A stretch of DNA of 64,000 nucleotides from Acidobacterium sp. Lineage in GTDB: Bacteria; Acidobacteriota; Terriglobia; Terriglobales; Acidobacteriaceae. The notes below the pieces were generated by a model that had not been told where the DNA came from, ran no database searches, and saw only the letters and a program-made list of their open reading frames with translations. The DNA lies in NCBI GenBank assembly GCA_003166955.1, contig PMUI01000138.1, forward strand, positions 25,590 through 89,589, read 5' to 3'. Shown here one piece after another: positions 42,020-49,817 of this stretch; positions within the stretch are counted from its first letter, which is position 1, and each line of letters starts with the position of its first letter. The position numbers and the translations under genes are program-made.

Positions 42020-43300
42020 ATGGGAACAGCAGCACAATCCAGAGTATCGTGTGCGGCCCGAACAGCGGTTCTGGTCAGCGCGGACGCCTCGTTTCGCCAA
42101 CGGCTGCGCAGCGCGTTGTCAGACCTGCGATGGCAGGTGCGGGAAACGGCGGGTGGTGCGGAGACCCTTGCCTGCCTCGACGCGTCCCCGGCGGAAGCGG
42201 TCGTCCTCGACTCGTGGCTGCCGGATCTGGAAATTCATGAATTTGTGGCGGAGTTCAGGAGAGTTCATCCCGGCGTCGATCTCATTATGGCGGATACCTC
42301 ATTGGCAGCCGGATGTACGCCGCGCGGCCCGCGTCGGAACGAGGTTCTGTTGGCGCTGCGAAGGGCGCAAGCCAGCGACGACGCTATCTGGAACGTGGCG
42401 CCGGGGAATCACGTGACCCGGAGGGTCGATGGATCTAAGGGACAACTGACGACACCATCGGTTCAGAAATCAGAGTTTGGTCAATCCACAGGCGCCGCTC
42501 CCCGCAACAGCGACCATGGAGCCTATATCGCCACCACACGCGAAGCCTTTTTGCCGGAATTCATCGGCTCGCATCCGGCATTGCTTGAAGTCAGCCGGAG
42601 AATTCGCCTGGTGGCGCCCCGGGCGACGCCCGTACTCATAGAAGGGCCAACCGGGAGCGGTAAGGAAATGGTAGCTCGAGCACTACACCGGCTTAGTCCG
42701 AGAGCAAATCACAGGCTGGTTGCTTTAAACTGCGCGGCAATTCCGGAAGGGCTGCTCGAAGCGGAGTTGTTTGGACATACACGCGGTGCTTTCACGGGTG
42801 CGGTGGACAATCGCACGGGACGAATCGAAGCGGCTCATGGCGGCACGCTCTTTCTGGACGAAATTGGCGAAATGCCGCTGGGATTGCAGGCGAAGCTGTT
42901 GCGATTCCTGGAGACGGGAGAGTTGCAGCGTGTCGGTAATAACGAATCCGTCAGCGTCGATGTGAGAATCGTGGCCGCCACACATCGTCCTCTGGCGAAG
43001 TTGGTGGCCTTGGGAGAGTTTCGCGCCGACCTTTATTATCGGCTCGCGGTTTTTCTGATTCGCACACCGGCACTCGAGGGCCACGGCGGAGATATTGCCG
43101 TACTGACAGGACATTTCCTCGAGAAGCTGGGAAGAAACAGCCCGGCCAAGCAGATCACTGAGCCGGCTCTGGCTCGTCTGGTGGCGTATTCCTGGCCGGG
43201 GAATGTGCGGGAGCTGGAACATACTCTTGAGCGTGCCTGGATTCTTGCCGAAGATCGGCCGCGGATCGATCTGGAGGAGATCGAATTTGACGAGTCCTAA
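42020..43300 (+). CDS. Sigma-54 dependent activator without HTH domain (FlgR-like)
   Basis: A 426-residue protein. Residues 15-95 resemble a degenerate receiver (Asp64 in VVLDSWLPD is kept). The AAA+ domain spans about 180-410 with Walker A GPTGSGKE (209-216), the sigma-54 contact loop GAFTGA (256-261), Walker B GGTLFLDEIGE and the arginine-finger region RADLYYRLAVF. The chain ends ERAWILAEDRPRIDLEEIEF DES with no C-terminal Fis-type DNA-binding helix. Activators that lost this domain, such as Helicobacter FlgR, work from solution and control flagellar genes (established). The -24/-12 promoter lying 30 bp downstream is the obvious target. A ribosome site ggaaaggagc precedes ATG 42020. Confidence 0.88.
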   Translation: MGTAAQSRVSCAARTAVLVSADASFRQRLRSALSDLRWQVRETAGGAETLACLDASPAEAVVLDSWLPDLEIHEFVAEFRRVHPGVDLIMADTSLAAGCTPRGPRRNEVLLALRRAQASDDAIWNVAPGNHVTRRVDGSKGQLTTPSVQKSEFGQSTGAAPRNSDHGAYIATTREAFLPEFIGSHPALLEVSRRIRLVAPRATPVLIEGPTGSGKEMVARALHRLSPRANHRLVALNCAAIPEGLLEAELFGHTRGAFTGAVDNRTGRIEAAHGGTLFLDEIGEMPLGLQAKLLRFLETGELQRVGNNESVSVDVRIVAATHRPLAKLVALGEFRADLYYRLAVFLIRTPALEGHGGDIAVLTGHFLEKLGRNSPAKQITEPALARLVAYSWPGNVRELEHTLERAWILAEDRPRIDLEEIEFDES

Positions 43301-43330
43301 TGAGGATTCTCTAATCGAGCGGGGAAACCG

Positions 43331-43346
43331 TGGCTGGCCTGTTGCA
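43331..43346 (+). promoter_or_regulatory. sigma-54 promoter for the flagellar operon
   Basis: TGGCTGGCCTGTTGCA keeps the invariant GG and GC exactly ten bases apart and the TGGC/TTGCA flanks of the -24/-12 consensus. It lies 38 bp upstream of the flgB ATG and directly after the sigma-54 activator gene. It also shows that the in-frame ATG at 43330 cannot be the flgB start. Confidence 0.8.
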
Positions 43347-43383
43347 TGAGGCAGGGGGTGAAAACTTCCGCGAGGCGCGATCG

Positions 43384-43767
43384 ATGCAAATCACGACACC
43401 GGTGACCGAGGCGCTGAATCGATATCTGGATCTGTCATCTCTCGAACTGAAGGTGACGGCGCAGAACATGGCGAACGTGGATACGCCCGGATACCGGACG
43501 GAGGGATTTGATTTTGCCGCGGAGATGTCGCATTCGCTCGACAGAATGAATTCGTCGGAGAGCGGGTCGATGAGTGCTGCATCTCTTCCGCCGGTGCATC
43601 CGGGCGCGGTGGAAGGTCTGCTGGAGCGTCCGGATGGGAACAACGTCTCGATGGACCGTGAGGGGATGAAGATGGCCGAGGCGCAACTGCAGTTTCGTTC
43701 CGGCGTGGAGTTGCTGAAGCACGTGTTCACGCGGGAACTGGATGCCATACACGAAGACCAGAAGTAA
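43384..43767 (+). CDS. flgB: Flagellar basal-body rod protein FlgB
   Basis: A 127-residue rod protein beginning MQITTPVTEALNRYLDLSSL. The conserved rod/hook N-terminal motif is QNMANVDTPGYRTEGFDF (about 28-45), and the C-terminal helix QFRSGVELLKHVFTRELDAI is also typical. FlgB forms the proximal rod. The start at 43384 is chosen because the frame upstream overlaps the sigma-54 promoter. First gene of the flagellar operon. Confidence 0.92.
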   Translation: MQITTPVTEALNRYLDLSSLELKVTAQNMANVDTPGYRTEGFDFAAEMSHSLDRMNSSESGSMSAASLPPVHPGAVEGLLERPDGNNVSMDREGMKMAEAQLQFRSGVELLKHVFTRELDAIHEDQK

Positions 43768-43800
43768 AGGGCGGCGATCCTCGCCGGGAAGCTGGCAGAG

Positions 43801-44247
43801 ATGAATCTGTTCGGAGTGATGGAAGTGAGCGGATCTGCGCTCCAGGCCGAGCGCATACGAGCTGAGGTGGTGGCCGCCAACATGGCGAACGCGGAGACTA
43901 CGCGCACGGAGGATGGCGGTCCCTATCGCCGGCAGCATGTTGTGTTCACGTCGACGGCTCCCGAGCAGAGCTTTGCCGGTCAGCTGCTGGGGGAATCCGG
44001 ACAATCCGATCAGGAGATCGGCGGAGTTCGTGTAGCCGCGGTTGTGGCCGACCAGGGGAACCCGCTGCGACGCTTTGACCCGGGACACCCGGACGCCGAC
44101 AAAGACGGTTACGTTTCCTATCCGGACATCAATCCGCTTACGGAGATGGTCGATCTGATGGGAGCAACCCGAGCCTACGGTCTGAACAGTTCGGCGGTGC
44201 AGGCGGAGAAGGGCATGCTCTCCGCTTCGCTCGATATTTTGAAATAA
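43801..44247 (+). CDS. flgC: Flagellar basal-body rod protein FlgC
   Basis: A 148-residue rod protein. The opening MNLFGVMEVSGSALQAERIRAEVVAANMANAETTRTEDGGPYRRQHV is the classic FlgC N-terminus (quoted in part: VVAANMANAETTRTEDGG is the key block). YPDINPLTEMVDLMGATRAY and the final coiled helix are also diagnostic. It polymerises with FlgB, FlgF and FliE in the rod. Spacing to flgB is 33 bp. Confidence 0.94.
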   Translation: MNLFGVMEVSGSALQAERIRAEVVAANMANAETTRTEDGGPYRRQHVVFTSTAPEQSFAGQLLGESGQSDQEIGGVRVAAVVADQGNPLRRFDPGHPDADKDGYVSYPDINPLTEMVDLMGATRAYGLNSSAVQAEKGMLSASLDILK

Positions 44248-44258
44248 GAGGTTCGCCC

Positions 44259-44576
44259 ATGCAGCCAACAGCCATCGCCTCGTATGCCGTGCCGGCCGTC
44301 ATCGCACCATCGGCAGCGACAGCATCTGCGTCGACGGGATCCGCATCCTCGGGGACGGCACCCTTTGGCGACATGCTGAAGAATGCTGTGGCCGGCGTCG
44401 ATGGACTCGAGCAGCAGGCGTCAACGGCGGTGGAAGGAATGTTGCGGGGAACCGGGGTCGATGTCCATGACGCGCTGATTGCCACACAAAAAGCCGACAT
44501 GAGCTTCGAACTGGCACTGGCGGTTCGTAACAAGGCGGTCGCTGCGTATCAACAGGTGATGGGGATGCAGTTCTGA
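44259..44576 (+). CDS. fliE: Flagellar hook-basal body complex protein FliE
   Basis: A 105-residue protein joining the MS ring to the rod. The N-terminal 35 residues are Ala/Ser-rich; the conserved part is FGDMLKNAVAGVDGLEQQAS, then GVDVHDALIATQKADMSFEL and ALAVRNKAVAAYQQVMGMQF at the end, which are the standard FliE C-terminal helices. Lies 11 bp after flgC. Confidence 0.93.
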   Translation: MQPTAIASYAVPAVIAPSAATASASTGSASSGTAPFGDMLKNAVAGVDGLEQQASTAVEGMLRGTGVDVHDALIATQKADMSFELALAVRNKAVAAYQQVMGMQF

Positions 44577-44597
44577 GCGGCATGCTGGTGACGAAGG

Positions 44598-46220
44598 ATG
44601 GCTGACAAACCTGAAAAACCGCAGACCGCGCTGACCGTACAGCAGCGAGCCGGAGCTTTGGCTACAGAGGCGGCAACCCGCTTTCGCAACCTCGAGCCCG
44701 GCCGGCGGAGCCGTATGCTGATGGCGGTAGTGATTCTGGTGGTTTGTTTCGGGGGACTCACGTGGTATGCTTCGCGGCCGGACTGGCGCACGCTGTATGC
44801 GGGACTCGATCCGGACGACGCTCGGCAGATGGCGCAACAATTGACCACGGCCGCTATTCCCTTTGACGTTTCGCCGGACGGGACGTGCCTGCGGGTGGCG
44901 GCAGAGAATCTTGACAAAGCGCGGCTGGCAACGACGGCCAAAGGGGGACCGAGGAGTGGCCGCATGGGATTCGAACTCTTCGACAATCCGAACTGGATGG
45001 GGTCGGAGTTCGACGAGAAGGTCAATTATCAGAGGGCGCTCGAAGGGGAGCTGGAACATACGATTGCGACGCTGGCTTCGGTCCAGTCCGCGCGGGTGCA
45101 TCTGGTGCTGTCGCACGATTCGTTGTTTACGACCGAGCAACGGGACGCGAAGGCGTCGGTTGTGCTGCGGCTGCGGCATCGCGTTCTTGCGGATGGGGAG
45201 GCGGAGGCGATTTCCAATCTTGTGGCGAGCGCAGTTGACGATCTGCGGCCGGAAAATGTGGTGTTGGTAGATGCGGAAGGAGGGGGAGTGCTGGGGCGCC
45301 GAAGCGGTGATGCGGCGCCGGGATCCCGTGAGCGGGAGATAGCAGCCAAACTTGTCGAGACGCTGGAGCCGGTAGCGGGCGCGGGAAATGTCAGAGCCTC
45401 GGTCAGCATCGACTACGATCCGAATTCCGCCGATGAGGTGGACGAAACCTACGATCCGGCGCAGGCGGCGACCCTGTCGATGCAGCGCAACGAGCAAAAC
45501 TCGGGGCAGCCGACCGCTTCCGGGATTCCGGGTACGGCGAGCAACGCGCCGAATGCGAAGCCACCGCTTTATCCCGCGGGGAGCGGGAATTTGCAGAGCG
45601 CGAGGCAGGAGAGCGCCACCTACGGAGTTTCGAAGAAGGTGCGGCACAGCGTAGAAGTTGCGGGCCGTATGCGACGGCTGACCGCGGCGGTCGTGATTAA
45701 TTATCACCGGATGGGGGAGGGGAAGCAGGCGAGCTGGCAGCCGCGCACGCCGGATGAAATGAAGCGTCTGACCGATCTGGCGCAGTCGGCGATCGGCTTC
45801 GACGCATCGCGCGGGGATCAGGTGAGCGTGGAGGAGCTTGCATTCGACGACGATGTGGTTCGAGCCGAGCCGGGCCGGGGAGAGCAGCTGCTGGCGATGG
45901 CGCAACGGTCGGAACCTTTGTTGCGCTGCGGAACGATTCTGGCGGCGATGCTGGCATTCTTATTCTTTGTAGCGCGTCCGGCGCTGCGTTCACTGACTTC
46001 GGGTCAGGGCCGCCGAACGGCAGCGGCACCAGCGGCGAGCCCGGCCGTGCCTCTTCGCGTTCAGGCGGCGGCCGAAGTTCCGGAGCTGTCGCCGGAACAG
46101 CAGATGGCAGAAGAACGCAAGATACGGGCGCAGAACGTATTCGAGCAGGTTGCCCAGAACGTAAAGCGCGATCCGATGCAAAGCACAAGGTTGCTGGAGA
46201 GCTGGATCCGCTCGGAGTAA
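44598..46220 (+). CDS. fliF: Flagellar MS-ring protein FliF
   Basis: A 540-residue membrane ring protein. Transmembrane helices flank the periplasmic part: the first at about residues 35-56 (MLMAVVILVVCFGGLTWYAS), the second near 445-465 (LAAMLAFLFFVARPALRSL). Between them are the ring-building motifs LYAGLDPDDARQMAQQL, GFELFDNPNWMGSEFDEKVN, YQRALEGELEHTIATL and ARVHLVLS. The C-terminal tail QNVKRDPMQSTRLLESWIRS binds FliG. All are typical for FliF. Confidence 0.96.
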   Translation: MADKPEKPQTALTVQQRAGALATEAATRFRNLEPGRRSRMLMAVVILVVCFGGLTWYASRPDWRTLYAGLDPDDARQMAQQLTTAAIPFDVSPDGTCLRVAAENLDKARLATTAKGGPRSGRMGFELFDNPNWMGSEFDEKVNYQRALEGELEHTIATLASVQSARVHLVLSHDSLFTTEQRDAKASVVLRLRHRVLADGEAEAISNLVASAVDDLRPENVVLVDAEGGGVLGRRSGDAAPGSREREIAAKLVETLEPVAGAGNVRASVSIDYDPNSADEVDETYDPAQAATLSMQRNEQNSGQPTASGIPGTASNAPNAKPPLYPAGSGNLQSARQESATYGVSKKVRHSVEVAGRMRRLTAAVVINYHRMGEGKQASWQPRTPDEMKRLTDLAQSAIGFDASRGDQVSVEELAFDDDVVRAEPGRGEQLLAMAQRSEPLLRCGTILAAMLAFLFFVARPALRSLTSGQGRRTAAAPAASPAVPLRVQAAAEVPELSPEQQMAEERKIRAQNVFEQVAQNVKRDPMQSTRLLESWIRSE

Positions 46221-46224
46221 AGTC

Positions 46225-47265
46225 ATGGCCTCTTCTGCCCGTCCATCCGCTGACACAAGTCACGCCCTGAGCGGCGTGCGCAAGGCAGCGATTTTTCTCG
46301 TGGCGGTGGGGGATGAGATGGGAAGGAAAATCCTTCAGAATCTCTCCGAACCGGATATTCGGCGGCTCACCGAAGAAATTGCCGACCTGCGCGGTGTCTC
46401 GCCCGAAATCTCTCTCGACGTGATCGAGGAATTCCACGAACTGCTGGATACCCAGCAGTACATGGTTCACGGCGGACTGGATTACGCAACGAAGCTGCTG
46501 ATGGAGACGTTTGGCCAGGAACGCGCCGAAGACCTGCTGGCTCTGGTGAAGCGCGCGCAGGAGGCAAGTCAGAGCGATCTGACCGTGCTGCAGAGAGTCG
46601 ATCCACAGCAGCTAGGCAAGTTCCTGGAGAGCGAGCACCCGCAGACGATCGCAGTTGTGCTGGCCCATCTCGACGCCAGGAGAGGATCGACGGTCATTGA
46701 CAGCCTCAGCGAGGAGCGGCGAGTCGAAGCGATCCGGCGGCTGGCCGCCATGCGGCAGTTTTCTCCGGAGATGGCCCAGCGGGTGGCGATGATCCTGCAC
46801 CGGCGTCTCGAGAATATGGGTGACACGGGCCGAAAGGCCTATTCAGGCTTCAAAGCCGTGGCCGATCTCCTGAACCGCATGGAGTCGGAAGAGACCAAGA
46901 AGATCCTGGACGAGATCGAGGCGGCAGACGTCGCGATGGCGCTGAACATCCGCAATCTGATGTTCACCTTCGACGATTTGGTGACGATTCCGCCAGCGAG
47001 CATCCGGGAGATTGTGGCGGCTGCAGATAAACGCCAGCTTGCGTTGGCGCTGCGCGGTGCACAGGAGGATTTGCGGGCGCACGTCTTTGCGGCCATGTCG
47101 TCGCGCGCGGCGGACATGCTGAAAGAGGATATGGAAGTGATGGGTCCGGTGCGAGCCAGGGAGGTTGCCGGAGCGCAGCACGAAATTCTCGCTCTGGCCC
47201 GCAACCTGGAAGCCGAAGGCAAAGTGATTCTCAAGCTCGAACAGGGCGATGATTTTGTAGTGTAA
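46225..47265 (+). CDS. fliG: Flagellar motor switch protein FliG
   Basis: A 346-residue rotor protein. The N-terminal domain (about 15-110) contacts FliF; the middle ARM repeats include QLGKFLESEHPQTIAVVLAH (EHPQ motif); the C-terminal domain includes MFTFDDLVTIPPASIREIV and the charged torque helix with RGAQEDLRAHVFAAMSSRAADMLKEDME (charged Arg, Glu and Asp positions kept). Four bp after fliF. Confidence 0.96.
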   Translation: MASSARPSADTSHALSGVRKAAIFLVAVGDEMGRKILQNLSEPDIRRLTEEIADLRGVSPEISLDVIEEFHELLDTQQYMVHGGLDYATKLLMETFGQERAEDLLALVKRAQEASQSDLTVLQRVDPQQLGKFLESEHPQTIAVVLAHLDARRGSTVIDSLSEERRVEAIRRLAAMRQFSPEMAQRVAMILHRRLENMGDTGRKAYSGFKAVADLLNRMESEETKKILDEIEAADVAMALNIRNLMFTFDDLVTIPPASIREIVAAADKRQLALALRGAQEDLRAHVFAAMSSRAADMLKEDMEVMGPVRAREVAGAQHEILALARNLEAEGKVILKLEQGDDFVV

Positions 47266-47280
47266 CAACCGGGAAAATCC

Positions 47281-47985
47281 ATGTTGAGCAAACTCGAGAG
47301 TAAGGTCCGGCCGATGGAGTATCCGCTGCTGACGGCGGCGTCGACATCGGATGCGGAACTTGAATCGCCGGGGAATCTGGCGCTTCGAATGCGGGAACTG
47401 GAGTCGAAACTCGCAGAGAGAGAACAGCAGCACGCACGAAAGCTGGAAAGCGTCCGGCATGAAGCGGTGGAGCAGGGTAAACAGCAGGCGGGGGGCGACC
47501 AGGTTGCATGGCGTCAGCAGTGCGCCGGACAACTGAGATCGGCCGTCGAACAATTTCGTGCCCAAACCGACGAGTATCTCGCGCGTGTCGAGCAGGAGGT
47601 GGTACGGCTCGCGTTAGCCGTTGCCGAACGAATCCTGCACAGAGAGTCGCAACTCGATCCACTTCTGCTCTCCGGTGCGGTCCGGGTGGCGCTGGGTCAG
47701 CTCGCTGACTCCACGGAAGTACGGCTGAGGGTGCCGGCGGGACAGCAGGATATGTGGGTAGAGATGGTACGCCTGATCCCTGGACTGGCGCTCCGGCCGG
47801 AGGTCCGTGCGGACACTGGACTGCAAAACTATGAGCTCGTGCTGGAAAGCAATTTGGGCGTGGTCGATCTGGGTGTGCGTGCACAGCTGGAGGAGATCGA
47901 GCGGGGCTTCTTTGATCTGCTCGAGGTCCGCAGAGAGCCGAAGGGCTGCGCCGCCCGTCCAGTCGGCGCCGGAAAGCAGGTTTGA
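47281..47985 (+). CDS. fliH: Flagellar assembly protein FliH
   Basis: A 234-residue protein that regulates the FliI ATPase. It has a long charged coiled coil (about 30-75, LRMRELESKLAEREQQHARK) and a C-terminal domain with EVVRLALAVAERILHRESQLDP and LGVVDLGVRAQLEEIERGFF, as in FliH/YscL. The stop codon directly precedes the fliI ATG, so the two are coupled. Confidence 0.88.
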   Translation: MLSKLESKVRPMEYPLLTAASTSDAELESPGNLALRMRELESKLAEREQQHARKLESVRHEAVEQGKQQAGGDQVAWRQQCAGQLRSAVEQFRAQTDEYLARVEQEVVRLALAVAERILHRESQLDPLLLSGAVRVALGQLADSTEVRLRVPAGQQDMWVEMVRLIPGLALRPEVRADTGLQNYELVLESNLGVVDLGVRAQLEEIERGFFDLLEVRREPKGCAARPVGAGKQV

Positions 47986-49308
47986 ATGGACCTGTTAGGG
48001 ACATATTTTGCCCGGCTCCGTCATCGCACGCCCTATCGCTGGAGAGGCCGAGTCATCGAAGCCACCGGTCAGGCGATCGAATCGGAAGGTCCACCTTGCT
48101 CGGTGGGCGAATGCTGCGAAATCCTTGACTCGGCGGGAAGAGTGCATCCGGCGGAGGTCATCGGCTTCCGTGGCACCGGCGTGCTTTCAATGACGCTGGA
48201 TGCGCCAGATGGGATTCGTTACGGGGATCCGTTGGCTGCGCTGGGAACGACGCCTCGCGTGGAAGTCGGAGAAGAACTCATTGGCAGAGTGATGAATGCC
48301 ATGGGCCAACCTCTTGATGGCGGACGCAGGCCCGTTTTGCAAACGGCAGTTCCACTGGAGCGCCTTGCCCCTGCGCCGCTGGATCGCGAGCCAATCCGCG
48401 AAGCACTGGGAACCGGGGTCCGAGCCATCGACGCTTTACTCAGCGTGGGACGCGGCCAGAGAGTCGGCATTTTCGGGGGTTCAGGAGTCGGCAAGAGCAC
48501 GCTCATTGGAATGATGACCCGTAACAGCGATGCGGATGTGATTGTCGTTGGGCTGGTGGGAGAGCGCGGCAGAGAAGTCGGGGAGTTTCTGGAAGAGGGT
48601 CTGGGGGCCGAAGGCAAGAGACGCGCTGTGGTCCTGGTTTCCACGTCGGACCAGTCAGCTCTGCTGCGGATGCGGGCGGCGCTGGCTGCCACGAGCGTGG
48701 CCGAGTACTTCGCGAGCACCGGAAGACATGTGTTGCTGGTGCTCGACTCGCTCACGCGCTTTGCAATGGCTGCCCGGGAAGTAGGTCTGGCAGCCGGTGA
48801 ACCGCCAACGACGCGAGGATATACTCCGTCGGTGTTCAGCCGGCTGGCACGTCTGATCGAACGTGCTGGCCGTTTCCGTACAGGCAGCATCACGGCTTTC
48901 TACACAGTGCTCATGGAGGGGGATGATCTGCAGGATCCTCTTGTGGACGCAGTTCGCTCCTATCTGGATGGGCATGTTGTTCTCGCCAGAACACTTGCTG
49001 CTGAGGGATGGTACCCGCCCATCGATGTAAATGAGTCCATCAGCCGTCTGATGCCCGTGGTGATAATCGACGATCACGCCAGAGCAGCCGCGACACTGCG
49101 CCGCCTCCTCTCCAGTTGGGCCCGATCCGAGGATTTGATCAGGATTGGAGCTTACAAGCTGGGGACCGATCAGAACTTAGACCGCGCAATTCAGTTCCGA
49201 CCCGCGATTCGGAACTTTCTGATCCAAAGCGCGCACGAGCGAGAGACATTTGACGATTCCAGGAATCAGCTGCTCAGGTTGGTTGCAGCCATCGATAGTG
49301 CCGGTTAG
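47986..49308 (+). CDS. fliI: Flagellum-specific ATP synthase FliI
   Basis: A 440-residue export ATPase of the F1-beta type. Walker A is GGSGVGKSTLIGM (about 164-176), followed by VGLVGERGREVGEF (catalytic Glu), VLLVLDSLTRFAMAAREVGLAAGEPPTTRGYTPSVFS (Walker B region, family signature; key block DSLTRFAMAAREVGLA) and ITAFYTVLMEGDD. Together with FliH and FliJ it powers export of rod, hook and filament proteins. Confidence 0.96.
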   Translation: MDLLGTYFARLRHRTPYRWRGRVIEATGQAIESEGPPCSVGECCEILDSAGRVHPAEVIGFRGTGVLSMTLDAPDGIRYGDPLAALGTTPRVEVGEELIGRVMNAMGQPLDGGRRPVLQTAVPLERLAPAPLDREPIREALGTGVRAIDALLSVGRGQRVGIFGGSGVGKSTLIGMMTRNSDADVIVVGLVGERGREVGEFLEEGLGAEGKRRAVVLVSTSDQSALLRMRAALAATSVAEYFASTGRHVLLVLDSLTRFAMAAREVGLAAGEPPTTRGYTPSVFSRLARLIERAGRFRTGSITAFYTVLMEGDDLQDPLVDAVRSYLDGHVVLARTLAAEGWYPPIDVNESISRLMPVVIIDDHARAAATLRRLLSSWARSEDLIRIGAYKLGTDQNLDRAIQFRPAIRNFLIQSAHERETFDDSRNQLLRLVAAIDSAG

Positions 49309-49319
49309 GCAGCCATTTC

Positions 49320-49772
49320 ATGAGGCGACAACTCTACCGGCTGCTGCGCGTTCGAGAAATCCTTGAAGATCTCTCGCATCTCAATTTCGCCGGGAAAGCT
49401 GCGGAAATGCACGATCTGGAAGTAGCTGCAGAGAAGCAACGGGAACTCGCTCTTTCCATACGTTCCGATGCCCTATTCAGGTTGACTGAAGAGGAGCCAG
49501 CGAAGCGGGAAGCGTGGTTGCTGAAGATGGCGGACGCCGAGATCTGCAGTTGGAGGAAGGCAAAACTCGGCGATCTCGCCAGCGCACACAAACCATCGGT
49601 CAACCGAGCACACGAAGAGCTGCTTGCGCGCCGTGTGGACCGCCTGCAGACTGAGATCCTGCATGCCAATGCAATGCGTGCAGAAAAGAGATGTCAGGAT
49701 CGCCGAGAACAGAATCGTACCGATGACTGGTTCCAAAGCCGTTCGGTGCGCGGGAATCGGCAACAAAAATAA
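49320..49772 (+). CDS. fliJ: FliJ-like flagellar export protein
   Basis: A 150-residue highly charged, mostly helical protein (RRQLYRLLRVREILEDLSHL at the start; a long region rich in Arg, Glu and Lys). Low sequence conservation is normal for FliJ; the call rests on position right after fliI, size and coiled-coil composition. FliJ acts as the central stalk of the export ATPase. Confidence 0.7.
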   Translation: MRRQLYRLLRVREILEDLSHLNFAGKAAEMHDLEVAAEKQRELALSIRSDALFRLTEEEPAKREAWLLKMADAEICSWRKAKLGDLASAHKPSVNRAHEELLARRVDRLQTEILHANAMRAEKRCQDRREQNRTDDWFQSRSVRGNRQQK

Positions 49773-49799
49773 GACGTCTCTCAGAGCTCCGCGCTGAAA

Positions 49800-49815
49800 T
49801 GGCAGGCTCATTGCA
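49800..49815 (+). promoter_or_regulatory. second sigma-54 promoter candidate, before fliK
   Basis: TGGCAGGCTCATTGCA has the invariant GG and GC at the right ten-base spacing. It lies 27 bp past the fliJ stop. The predicted transcript would start about 49826, inside the first codons of the annotated fliK frame, so from this promoter translation would have to begin downstream, e.g. ATG 49863. Confidence 0.6.
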
Positions 49816-49817
49816 CT

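Noticed and set aside
43330..43383. Upstream extension of flgB
   Set aside because: It overlaps the -24/-12 promoter, so it could not be translated from that transcript, and FlgB homology starts at 43384.
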